This document shows, in pieces, positions 45,317-52,923 of a stretch of DNA of 64,000 bases. A model generated the notes under the pieces. The model did no database searches, was not told the origin of the DNA, and worked only from the letters and a program-made list of their open reading frames with translations. Origin of the DNA: Balneola vulgaris DSM 17893 (GTDB taxonomy: Bacteria; Bacteroidota; Rhodothermia; Balneolales; Balneolaceae); NCBI RefSeq assembly GCF_000375465.1, contig NZ_AQXH01000004.1:62001-126000 (forward strand), in the 5' to 3' direction. How positions within the stretch are numbered: the stretch's first letter is position 1; each line of letters begins with the position of its first letter. A program made the position numbers and the translations under genes.

Positions 45317-46211
45317 CTAATGTCATTAATACGGCAAAGGCTAATTCAACTTCATTTTGTTCAAGGAGTACTTGAGCAAATTTATGAACCTCTGCTTCAA
45401 GTTTATTGCCGCTAAATTGGGTGTAAATGGATTCTAAATCGGGTCGTTGCCGTACTTTTTCAATAAGCTCTGATGAAGGAAACTCTTCACTATTCCCAAG
45501 TCGGCCTAGGTTATTCCCTGTAAGTATCGAACTATTTCTAATAGATGGAGGTAATTGATCCACACCTATTCCTTTATTCCGAAGGGGTTTGGGTATTTCA
45601 AACAAGGACTCACCGTGAGCTCGCGAATACCAGTTCCCGCCCATTCGCGCTACAAGGTCTAATTGAGTAGTGTCTGGGATATTCGAGTCCCCTAAATACT
45701 GCTTCTGAATATGGATTTTCTGTATAGTGGCCACTACCAAGTTTCCACTTCCGCCTTCCTCGCCAAGCTCGATGATTTGATTCACTGTGCACTCAAAGTT
45801 GGCAGGGCTTTCTGCTACTCTTGGGGGTTGTATGGTATCACTAGGGATAGCAGTGAATCCTGCTTTTTCAAATTCATTAACCCCATAATCATATTCTGTG
45901 CTTGCAAGCGACATCTGCTCAACCATGGCATAGTTCACTACACTTATACATACCTCAGGAACTTCCTTCAAATTCTCATAAGTATGTTTGGTGGTGCCAT
46001 CTCGACCTCTTCGTGACGGTGAGAATACCAGCACTGGAGGATTCGCAGAAAATACATTGAAGAAACTGAAAGGGCTCAAGTTTATTAAGCCCTCTTTGTT
46101 TACCGTACTTGCAAATGCAATAGGCCGTGGTGCAATCAGTGCGGTTAAAAGCTGTTGACGCTCTCCTACACTCAACGCATCAGGGTCCATTGATTTGAAG
46201 TCTGTGTACAT
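45306..46211 (-). CDS. flavin reductase-like FMN-binding protein
   Basis: 301 residues. The first about 200 residues are the flavin reductase-like split beta-barrel (LIAPRPIAFASTVNKEGLIN, SPFSFFNVFSANPPVLVFSP, then the NFECTVNQIIELGEEGG segment). The last about 90 residues are an unfamiliar helical tail. It sits inside the homogentisate operon, directly abutting fahA and overlapping the acetoacetate-CoA ligase gene, so it should act in that pathway. The expected gene at this place, maleylacetoacetate isomerase, is missing. Whether this protein replaces it, or supplies reduced flavin to an unseen enzyme, cannot be told. Confidence 0.85.
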   Translation of the reverse strand: MYTDFKSMDPDALSVGERQQLLTALIAPRPIAFASTVNKEGLINLSPFSFFNVFSANPPVLVFSPSRRGRDGTTKHTYENLKEVPEVCISVVNYAMVEQMSLASTEYDYGVNEFEKAGFTAIPSDTIQPPRVAESPANFECTVNQIIELGEEGGSGNLVVATIQKIHIQKQYLGDSNIPDTTQLDLVARMGGNWYSRAHGESLFEIPKPLRNKGIGVDQLPPSIRNSSILTGNNLGRLGNSEEFPSSELIEKVRQRPDLESIYTQFSGNKLEAEVHKFAQVLLEQNEVELAFAVLMTLDDE

Positions 46212-47456
46212 TTATTTAGCAGGGAGAATTTTAGCTGTTACCTCACCAAACCCAACTCTTTTCCCATCTTTGCTGGCATGACCTCGCATTGTAATACGAT
46301 CACCATCTTCTAAGAACACCCGTTCTTGGCCACCATTAAGGGGGATAGGTTCTTTGCCTTTTGTAAGCTCTAAAAGAGAACCAAAAGATCCTGGATCGGT
46401 TCCTGAAATGGTTCCAGAAGCCATCATGTCGCCTATATTTACGTTACATCCATTAACCGTATGATGAGCTAGTTGCTGTGCCATATTCCAATACATGTAC
46501 TTGTAGTTAGTGCGAGTAATGGTTGTGGCTTGTTCTTCATTGTTTGGAATTAAATCCACCTCTAGAGCAATGTCATAATTGTGTTTGCCATCATATTGTA
46601 GGTAAGGAAGCACTTCGGGATCTTGTTTCGGGCTTTCTACCGCAAATGGTTGTAAGGCCTCTAGAGTTACGACCCATGGAGAAATAGATGATGCAAAACT
46701 CTTACCTAAAAACGGGCCAAGAGGCACATATTCCCATTTCTGAATATCCCTGGCCGACCAATCATTAAATAATACCATTCCAAAGATGTGATCTTTTGCC
46801 TCTGTAGTCGAAATAGAAGAGCCTAAAGGGGTAGACTTCCCAACGATAAACGCCATTTCAAGCTCAATGTCTAATCTTCGTGTTGGGGCATAAATAGGGT
46901 TGCTATCCTCGGGCTTTAGCTGCCCTTTTGGGCGATGAATATCTTGCCCTGATATGATGATAGATGAGGCACGGCCATGATAACCAACAGGAAGGTGTTT
47001 CCAATTAGGCATTAAAGCATTTTCAGGGCCTCGAAACATCTTACCAATATTGGTGGCATGTTCAATGCTAGAGTAAAAATCGGTATAGTCGCCTACTCGT
47101 ACAGGCATGTGCATAATGGCGGAACTTTGATCCACGAAAATAGTGGGATTGTTCTGTAAAGGGGAGCCTTCCACACACAAAGCATTTTGAACCCGCTCGC
47201 GCACTTCTGTAGTAACTAGCTTTCCGAGGCCTATAAAATCATTCAGGAATTCATTTTCGAATACTTCAGCTGGGATGTTTAATCCATCAAATATATCGGT
47301 TTGATGTGCTTTGGCTAAGTCGATGATTTGATCACCGATGGCAATACCCACACGATACTTTGACGAACCCGTGGAAAAAATCCCAAAGGGGAGGTTATAA
47401 ATAGAAAAGTCTGTGTTTTCGGGGAGGTTAATCCAAGGTTTTAATGCTTCAGCCAA
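46212..47456 (-). CDS. fahA: fumarylacetoacetase
   Basis: 414 residues, full length. Hydrolyses fumarylacetoacetate to fumarate and acetoacetate. The N-terminal SH3-like domain (PFGIFSTGSSKYRVGIAIGD) is followed by the FAH catalytic domain with DYTDFYSSIEHATNIG (metal Asp and catalytic His), RRLDIELEMAFIVGK (metal Glu pair), LFNDWSARDIQKWEYVPLG and SGTISGTDPGSFGSLLELTKG. Ends one base before the flavin reductase start; hmgA lies 30 bp upstream in the same operon. Confidence 0.97.
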   Translation of the reverse strand: MAEALKPWINLPENTDFSIYNLPFGIFSTGSSKYRVGIAIGDQIIDLAKAHQTDIFDGLNIPAEVFENEFLNDFIGLGKLVTTEVRERVQNALCVEGSPLQNNPTIFVDQSSAIMHMPVRVGDYTDFYSSIEHATNIGKMFRGPENALMPNWKHLPVGYHGRASSIIISGQDIHRPKGQLKPEDSNPIYAPTRRLDIELEMAFIVGKSTPLGSSISTTEAKDHIFGMVLFNDWSARDIQKWEYVPLGPFLGKSFASSISPWVVTLEALQPFAVESPKQDPEVLPYLQYDGKHNYDIALEVDLIPNNEEQATTITRTNYKYMYWNMAQQLAHHTVNGCNVNIGDMMASGTISGTDPGSFGSLLELTKGKEPIPLNGGQERVFLEDGDRITMRGHASKDGKRVGFGEVTAKILPAK

Positions 47457-47486
47457 AACTCAAAAATTGTTTTAGAAAGTTAATGT

Positions 47487-48647
47487 TTAATGATCTAGCC
47501 ACGATTGGTAATACTCGCCATCGTCTAGCTTCAGTGCGTCTTCCGTTACCATCAATGGTTTAAAAGTATCCACCATAACAGCATACTCTTTGGTCTCTTT
47601 TTGCCCAATACTACGTTCATAGGCTCCTGGGTGTGGACCATGAGGAATCCCTGCTGGGTGCAATGAAATATGCCCCTGTTCAACATGATTACGACTCATG
47701 AAATCACCATCTACATAATAGATCACTTCGTCAGAATCGATGTTAGAATGATTGTACGGCGACGGAATGGCCTTCGGGTGATAGTCGTACATACGAGGTA
47801 CAAAAGAGCACACTACAAAAGCAGAAGTCTCAAAAGTTTGATGCACGGGAGGCGGTTGATGAACGCGTCCGGTAATAGGCTCAAAGTTGTGAATTGAAAA
47901 TCCATAAGGGAAGTTATATCCATCCCACCCTACTATATCAAAGGGATGCGAAACATAATGCAGTTGATGAAGCATGCCCTGCTTTTTAATCTTCATTAAA
48001 AAATCACCTTTCTCATCGTGGGTCTCTAGCTCATAAGGTAATTTATAATCACGTTCACAATAAGGTGAGTGCTCTAAAAGCTGGCCGAACCAGTTACGAT
48101 ATCGTTTAGGAGTATAAATAGGCACATGCGATTCCGTGATAAAGTGCCGGTTATTTTCATCGTTAAAATTAATCTGATAAATCATGCCCCGAGGAATCAA
48201 AAGATAATCACCCTCCACAAAATCAATATTCCCTAACATCGTGCGTAATGTACCGCTGCCACGGTGAACAAAAATCAACTCATCAGAATCCGTGTTTTTA
48301 TAGAAATATTCAGTAAGTGATTTTCGTGGCGCCGCTAAGTGGATGGTAACATCACTATTGGTAAGAATCGGCACTCTACTTTCTAAATAATCATCCTTGG
48401 GTTCTACTTCCAGCCCTTTCAGCATGCGTGCTGTGATGTTATTCTTGATAGCAATTTTTGGGGTTAGGTCGATAGCCTCACCAATTTCCTTAACCGCCGT
48501 AGGGCGTTGAATATGATACATCAAGGTCGACATACCGTCGAAACCAATAGTGCCAAAAAGTTGCTCGTAGTATAACCCACCATTCGGTTTTTCGAAGATG
48601 GTATGCCTCTTGGGTGGGATTTTTCCTAAGCGATGATAAATAGGCAT
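47487..48647 (-). CDS. hmgA: homogentisate 1,2-dioxygenase
   Basis: 386 residues, about 50 shorter than the human and Pseudomonas enzymes but usual for this bacterial lineage. Opens the ring of homogentisate to maleylacetoacetate. Cupin fold with conserved GFDGMSTLMYHIQRP, HRGSGTLRTMLG and PPPVHQTFETSAFVVCSF. Iron ligands are expected at H300 (PYNHSN), the D306/E307 pair (DSDEVIYY) and H336 in GIPHGPHPG. First gene of the catabolic operon, with an operator-like inverted repeat about 70 bp upstream. Confidence 0.96.
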   Translation of the reverse strand: MPIYHRLGKIPPKRHTIFEKPNGGLYYEQLFGTIGFDGMSTLMYHIQRPTAVKEIGEAIDLTPKIAIKNNITARMLKGLEVEPKDDYLESRVPILTNSDVTIHLAAPRKSLTEYFYKNTDSDELIFVHRGSGTLRTMLGNIDFVEGDYLLIPRGMIYQINFNDENNRHFITESHVPIYTPKRYRNWFGQLLEHSPYCERDYKLPYELETHDEKGDFLMKIKKQGMLHQLHYVSHPFDIVGWDGYNFPYGFSIHNFEPITGRVHQPPPVHQTFETSAFVVCSFVPRMYDYHPKAIPSPYNHSNIDSDEVIYYVDGDFMSRNHVEQGHISLHPAGIPHGPHPGAYERSIGQKETKEYAVMVDTFKPLMVTEDALKLDDGEYYQSWLDH

Positions 48648-48714
48648 GATGCTAAATTTTAATTCACGGATACTTGAATCAGTATATGTAATTGTAATAA
48701 ATTTCGCACAAAAA

Positions 48715-48730
48715 AGTTGTTAAGACAACT
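48715..48730. promoter_or_regulatory. candidate MarR-type operator before hmgA
   Basis: AGTTGT-TAAG-ACAACT, identical half-sites and spacer length to the hppD site at 43298-43313. On the minus strand the hexamer directly upstream is TAAATT, a weak -10, so the arrangement relative to the promoter matches that at hppD. It lies 68 bp from the hmgA start and 84 bp from the divergent PycTM-like gene, so it could affect both. Confidence 0.6.
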
Positions 48731-48814
48731 AATTTATCTTCTTAGCTATTTTGGGGATAAGAACTGCTATTTATGCTTTATTTTATATATTCGTAGCAAT
48801 TCAAATATCATCTT

Positions 48815-49381
48815 ATGTCTGAAGAGAATAATACATCGAAAAAATTAGGTTCAAGAAAACGTGGCGTTTCGGATATGTTCCGTACTTCCTACCGTACCCA
48901 CATGGACCTAAGTGGGATAGCCGATAATAAGTCGAACATTATGATCAGTATAAATGGAATTATCATTTCCATTATTATTGCATCTATTTCGCCAAAAATT
49001 GATTCCAATCCCTGGTTGTTGCTCCCAACTTCTGTTCTCTTAATTACTTGCCTTGGTTCTATGGTTTATGCGGTGTTATCTGCACGACCAAGAGTAAGCA
49101 AAGAAAAAGTTACCCTTGAAGATGTGCGTGCAAACCGGGCAAATATTCTATTCTTCGGAAACTTTTACACCATGCCACGGGCCGATTATGTGGAAGGCAT
49201 GGAAGAACTGATGATGGACAGTGAGCGCCTCTATGATAATATGGCGCGAGATTTACATGGCCTAGGTGTGGTGCTTGCTAAAAAGTATCGTCTACTCAGA
49301 ATAGCCTATAATATATTTATGGTAGGCTTAGTGCTCTCGGTACTCAGCTTTATCTTTGTGTTTGTGATGATATCACAATAA
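48815..49381 (+). CDS. Pycsar effector-type membrane protein (PycTM/DUF5706)
   Basis: 188 residues. The N-terminal FRTSYRTHMDLSGIADNKSN and the following NIMISINGIIISIIIA are the DUF5706 signature. Transmembrane helices are at about 41-58, 67-89 and 164-186. Between them the conserved NILFFGNFYTMPRADYVEGM and LYDNMARDLHGLGVVLAKKY segments form the cytosolic part. In Pycsar anti-phage systems, PycTM proteins disrupt the inner membrane on sensing a cyclic pyrimidine nucleotide made by an adjacent cyclase. Here no cyclase is adjacent; the nearest class III cyclase is about 7 kb away. Stand-alone DUF5706 proteins are also common in Bacteroidota, so a defence role is only possible. Confidence 0.85.
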   Translation: MSEENNTSKKLGSRKRGVSDMFRTSYRTHMDLSGIADNKSNIMISINGIIISIIIASISPKIDSNPWLLLPTSVLLITCLGSMVYAVLSARPRVSKEKVTLEDVRANRANILFFGNFYTMPRADYVEGMEELMMDSERLYDNMARDLHGLGVVLAKKYRLLRIAYNIFMVGLVLSVLSFIFVFVMISQ

Positions 49382-49389
49382 TAAGCTTA

Positions 49390-49593
49390 TTACTCAGCGT
49401 CTGATGCTCCTGAAAAAGCCCTAGAGATGCGTTGGTTCATAAGTCGACGATAGTTCTCAAACTCATAGGGACTCACCGTGAATTCTGACTTGAATTCTCC
49501 GTTATTACAGCTCACTAAGAGTTTGTTAGGCTTATCAGTTTCGGTAACGGTTACTTGGATATTCCCAAGTTTATACGCTTCAATTTCTTTCAT
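49390..49593 (-). CDS. small protein of unknown function
   Basis: 67 residues from the ATG at 49593, which has AAAGGAAG immediately upstream; a TTG seven codons earlier is a weaker start. No signal peptide or membrane helix. The sequence (YKLGNIQVTVTETDKPNKLL, then FKSEFTVSPYEFENYRRLMN) suggests a small beta-sheet followed by a helix. No family recognised. Convergent with the PycTM-like gene (8 bp apart) and 47 bp downstream of the caspase-fold-like gene, so it may be the third gene of that operon. Confidence 0.55.
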   Translation of the reverse strand: MKEIEAYKLGNIQVTVTETDKPNKLLVSCNNGEFKSEFTVSPYEFENYRRLMNQRISRAFSGASDAE

Positions 49594-49640
49594 ACTTCCT
49601 TTGTTTGAAGGCAAAGATAAGAGATTCGTTTATAAAGTGG

Positions 49641-50678
49641 CTACTCTTTACAGCCCCAACCCGAATGGGAAGAGTTAGATTTATTTCGTCCGAAACTAGC
49701 GGGTTTATGGAATAGTGTTACTCCATCATCTTTGATATAAGATTTCAAATTATCTAAATCAGCACAATCAATATTGTCGGTAAAACGAGGTGATTTTTCT
49801 ACATCAACAAGGTGCTGCTCGTAAGCCTTCGATAAGGGGGATATGTATAATTTCACTTTGCTCATGTCGTAATGAGCAACAGTAACAGCCGTATATAATT
49901 TGTCGGATAATTCTTGAAATGAGCTTCGTGAAATAATCTCGGCCAACTCTTGTGCGGGAATAGTAGGATCTTCTTCTAGTGCAGAAACACTATTAACATC
50001 CATGTAAGATAAGTGAAGATTCTGAGGTGAAGCTACAACAGCTTTGGTAATGGGGGCCAGTAAATTCAACATAAGAGGGTTGGCATTATTACAAGTGGAT
50101 AGCACAGTTAATGCGATGCTGTCCGAAAATAATCTCAAATTCTTAGCAAATTGATGACTGTCGAAGCTTAGATTTGGTTGACTTGTATGGTAACTTGAGC
50201 CTTGCTTGGTTGGGATTTCATGACCCAAGTAATAAAAAAAAGTGCGTGAAGGTTCAGGGTCTGAATATTCTTTAAATAAATTCGCTTCGTGTGTTAAATC
50301 GCCGTATTCGGAAGAATACTTTTGTTTTTGGATCAGCTTACCGCTTTTGTAATGATAGAATACACGATCTTTTTGTGGGAAAAAGAACAACACTTTCTTT
50401 TCTGGTCGTTGGTGAAAAATGAACACTTCACCCTGTGTAGCATTTTGCCCTGCTTTCAATGCATTCATTAAAGCTTGTTGGTCGGCTTGGTATGCTTTAC
50501 CATTTTCGTGATATAAATAATTAGCGTCTCCATGAATAACATATATCACAGAATACTTTGGAGATGGGGAAGTACTTGAATAGCCGGCGGATGAAGTCAA
50601 TTTTTCCGTAGAACTACATCCTGCCAGCATAAAACAAGTTAGAAATGTGATTAAAGTTAGATCACTTATTCTTTTCAT
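49641..50678 (-). CDS. caspase-fold-like lipoprotein
   Basis: 345 residues. Lipoprotein signal with Cys21 (CFMLAGCSS). The order of strands and motifs suggests a caspase or C11/CHAT-like fold: SVIYVIHGDANY as the first strand, FFYYLGHEIP with candidate catalytic H153, and SIALTVLSTCNNANP with candidate catalytic C196. An FFFPQKDRVFYHYKSGKLI insert lies before the His. The dyad spacing (43 residues) is close to that of caspase-like enzymes. Family not named with certainty. Its partner, 20 bp upstream, is a small exported membrane-anchored protein. Confidence 0.6.
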   Translation of the reverse strand: MKRISDLTLITFLTCFMLAGCSSTEKLTSSAGYSSTSPSPKYSVIYVIHGDANYLYHENGKAYQADQQALMNALKAGQNATQGEVFIFHQRPEKKVLFFFPQKDRVFYHYKSGKLIQKQKYSSEYGDLTHEANLFKEYSDPEPSRTFFYYLGHEIPTKQGSSYHTSQPNLSFDSHQFAKNLRLFSDSIALTVLSTCNNANPLMLNLLAPITKAVVASPQNLHLSYMDVNSVSALEEDPTIPAQELAEIISRSSFQELSDKLYTAVTVAHYDMSKVKLYISPLSKAYEQHLVDVEKSPRFTDNIDCADLDNLKSYIKDDGVTLFHKPASFGRNKSNSSHSGWGCKE

Positions 50679-50697
50679 CTATTACTCCTGATATTGA

Positions 50698-51138
50698 TTA
50701 TAGGAGTAATAAAATAAGTACAATTAATAGAGCGGTAGTAAGACTTAATGTTACAACACGATCTGCTTGCTCTAAATCTTGCTGAATGAAATTAGCGTAA
50801 TCGTTTAGTTGATTAGCAGGAACAGCTTCAAATCCTTCTGCGCCATTTAGTTCATTCTTTCGGTCTTCTAGGGTAGTTTTAAAAGCATTAAGACCTTCTT
50901 TGTCGGCAGTAGGTACTGCTTTCATATTGCTTACTTTATCGATTGCAGCAATCATCTCGTCTAAAGATTCATTTAATGCTGCTCTTTTTTCTGTAGTCGT
51001 TTCTTTCTTTTCAACAGTTACAACCATTTCATTAATATGCTCTTTAATTAAAGTATGAGCATTATCTGATTGTGCTTGAACCGGGGCACTAAGTGCCAAT
51101 ACACAAAATCCGAATATTGAAAGTACTAGTTTTTTCAT
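50698..51138 (-). CDS. exported protein with C-terminal membrane anchor
   Basis: 146 residues. Signal peptide to about residue 22 (SAPVQAQS), then about 100 residues of charged, helical sequence rich in Glu/Lys/Thr (VTVEKKETTTEKRAALNESL), and a C-terminal hydrophobic helix from about 127 (VVTLSLTTALLIVLILLLL) with no tail. Expected to hang in the periplasm from the inner membrane. It precedes the caspase-fold-like lipoprotein by 20 bp with a likely shared messenger. No family recognised; a substrate or regulator of the neighbour is one idea. Confidence 0.65.
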   Translation of the reverse strand: MKKLVLSIFGFCVLALSAPVQAQSDNAHTLIKEHINEMVVTVEKKETTTEKRAALNESLDEMIAAIDKVSNMKAVPTADKEGLNAFKTTLEDRKNELNGAEGFEAVPANQLNDYANFIQQDLEQADRVVTLSLTTALLIVLILLLL

Positions 51139-51259
51139 GAGTTACTCCGTTTTATTAGGGTTAGTATCGGTTTAACCTGCACATTCCCCCTCAAGTTCCT
51201 TATTTTAAAGTGACGCTGATAAACGTATCTTTGATTGAACTTCAAATCTTGAGCACTTC

Positions 51260-51727
51260 ATGAAGAAAAAGTATGTGATTATAACAGGTATCGTAATATT
51301 CTTAGGAGTATTTCTAGTTACTTCTTTAAAGAAGACGGCGCCCATGGAAATTGAGAACGCTCCAAATTGGGTAAGCATTGAAGAAGCCCGAGATATGGCC
51401 GCTGATACTGGAAAGCTAATCATGGTGGATGTATATGAGGTAGGGTGTAAATATTGCCGAGCCATGGAGCGTGAAGTATACCCTGATACCACCGTGCGAG
51501 TAGTTATAGACCAAGGATATATTCCTGTAAAATTAGATGGAAATTCCGAAGAAATGGTTACGTTCAATGGAACGACTACCACAGCAAGAGACTTTGCTAG
51601 AGCGAAAGGCGCATATGCGTTTCCTACCGTACTAGTACTAGATGTAAATGGAGATGTGGTGAAAAAGCGAACAGGCTTCATGAATATTGATGAGCTCCGT
51701 CAATTTTTATACCGCAACGAATCTTAA
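51260..51727 (+). CDS. membrane-anchored thioredoxin-like protein
   Basis: 155 residues. An N-terminal hydrophobic helix (about 5-22) anchors the protein or serves as signal peptide. The thioredoxin fold follows, with redox-active C63-x-x-C66 (YEVGCKYCRAME) and the cis-Pro loop in YAFPTVLVLD. Likely acts in the periplasm as a disulfide reductase or in cytochrome/protein maturation. It precedes the sugar dehydrogenase gene by 23 bp and may be co-transcribed with it. Confidence 0.85.
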   Translation: MKKKYVIITGIVIFLGVFLVTSLKKTAPMEIENAPNWVSIEEARDMAADTGKLIMVDVYEVGCKYCRAMEREVYPDTTVRVVIDQGYIPVKLDGNSEEMVTFNGTTTTARDFARAKGAYAFPTVLVLDVNGDVVKKRTGFMNIDELRQFLYRNES

Positions 51728-51750
51728 TCAACAATAGAAGGTGATTTATA

Positions 51751-52881
51751 ATGAAATGGTTTAAACTCGGAACAGCACTCTCATTACTCGTATTGAGTTT
51801 AGCTTGTGTAGATAAGGCAGAAAGTAATACAACAGACCCTGCTGCTAATCCTCCAACCTATGAGCCTGTACTTGTATTTGATGGAGTATCGGTACCTTGG
51901 GGAATGGCATGGCTTCCAAATGGTGATATGCTTGTAACCGAACGTTCAGGAAAATTACTTCATGTTCGTGATGGTGCATTAGTAGCAGAACTATCAGGCT
52001 TACCCGATATTTATGCGCGTAGCCAAGGTGGTTTACTAGATGTTGTACTACACCCAGATTATGCTAACAACGGTTGGATCTATATCACCTATTCATCTAC
52101 GGAAGGCAGTGGCGATGGTGCAAATACGGCGCTTATGCGTGCTAAAATAGATGGCGATGCTTTGGTTGATCAAGAAGTATTATATAAAGCCACTCCGAAC
52201 ACAACTAGAGGCCAACATTACGGTAGCCGAATCGCATTTGATGACAATGGATATGTATACTTTTCTGTAGGTGACCGAGGGAACAGAGACGAAAACCCAC
52301 AAGATTTATCCCGTGATGCAGGTAAAATCTACCGCCTTCATGACGATGGTAGAATACCTTCCGATAATCCTTTTGTAGATCAAGAAGGAGCGAAATCAGC
52401 GGTATATTCTTATGGCCATAGAAACCCGCAGGGAATGGCTACCCATCCTGAGTCAGGAGATATATGGGCACATGAACATGGTCCAAGAGGCGGAGATGAG
52501 TTAAATCACATCCGTGCTGGTAAAAACTATGGTTGGCCAGTAATCAGCTACGGTATCAACTACAATGGTACTTCGTTCACAGATCTTACCGAAAAAGAAG
52601 GGATGGAGCAGCCTCAAACTTATTGGGATCCTTCAATTGCTCCTTCAGGCTTAGCTTTTGTAACCAGTGACATGTATCCAAACTGGAAAGGCCATGCCTT
52701 AGTGGGTTCATTAAAATTTGGTTATGTAGTACTTGTTGAAATGGACGGAATGGAAGTAACCAATAGAACGGAAGTTTTAAATGATATTGGTCGTGTACGT
52801 GATGTTCGCCAAGCACCGGATGGTTACATCTATGTTGCTGTTGAAGGCAAAGGCATTTACCGAATCGAGCCTCAATCGTAA
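51751..52881 (+). CDS. PQQ-dependent sugar dehydrogenase-like lipoprotein
   Basis: 376 residues. Lipoprotein signal with Cys19 (LSLAC). Six-bladed beta-propeller of the soluble glucose/sorbosone dehydrogenase family: PWGMAWLPNGDMLVTERSGK opens the first blade, and SQGGLLDVVLHPDYANNGWI, the HRNPQGMATHPESGDIWAHE segment and GPRGGDELNHIRAGKNYGWP carry the conserved cofactor and calcium-binding positions. Predicted to oxidise aldose sugars at the cell surface. Whether PQQ is made by this organism cannot be judged here. Confidence 0.92.
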   Translation: MKWFKLGTALSLLVLSLACVDKAESNTTDPAANPPTYEPVLVFDGVSVPWGMAWLPNGDMLVTERSGKLLHVRDGALVAELSGLPDIYARSQGGLLDVVLHPDYANNGWIYITYSSTEGSGDGANTALMRAKIDGDALVDQEVLYKATPNTTRGQHYGSRIAFDDNGYVYFSVGDRGNRDENPQDLSRDAGKIYRLHDDGRIPSDNPFVDQEGAKSAVYSYGHRNPQGMATHPESGDIWAHEHGPRGGDELNHIRAGKNYGWPVISYGINYNGTSFTDLTEKEGMEQPQTYWDPSIAPSGLAFVTSDMYPNWKGHALVGSLKFGYVVLVEMDGMEVTNRTEVLNDIGRVRDVRQAPDGYIYVAVEGKGIYRIEPQS

Positions 52882-52923
52882 TATTTATTTGTAAGGAGCC
52901 GTCTTTGTGGAGGTCTAACCTCC

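Noticed and set aside
48815-49381. A complete Pycsar anti-phage system
   Set aside because: No pyrimidine cyclase is adjacent, and the only class III cyclase in the window is 7 kb away with a different domain layout and a regulator partner of its own.
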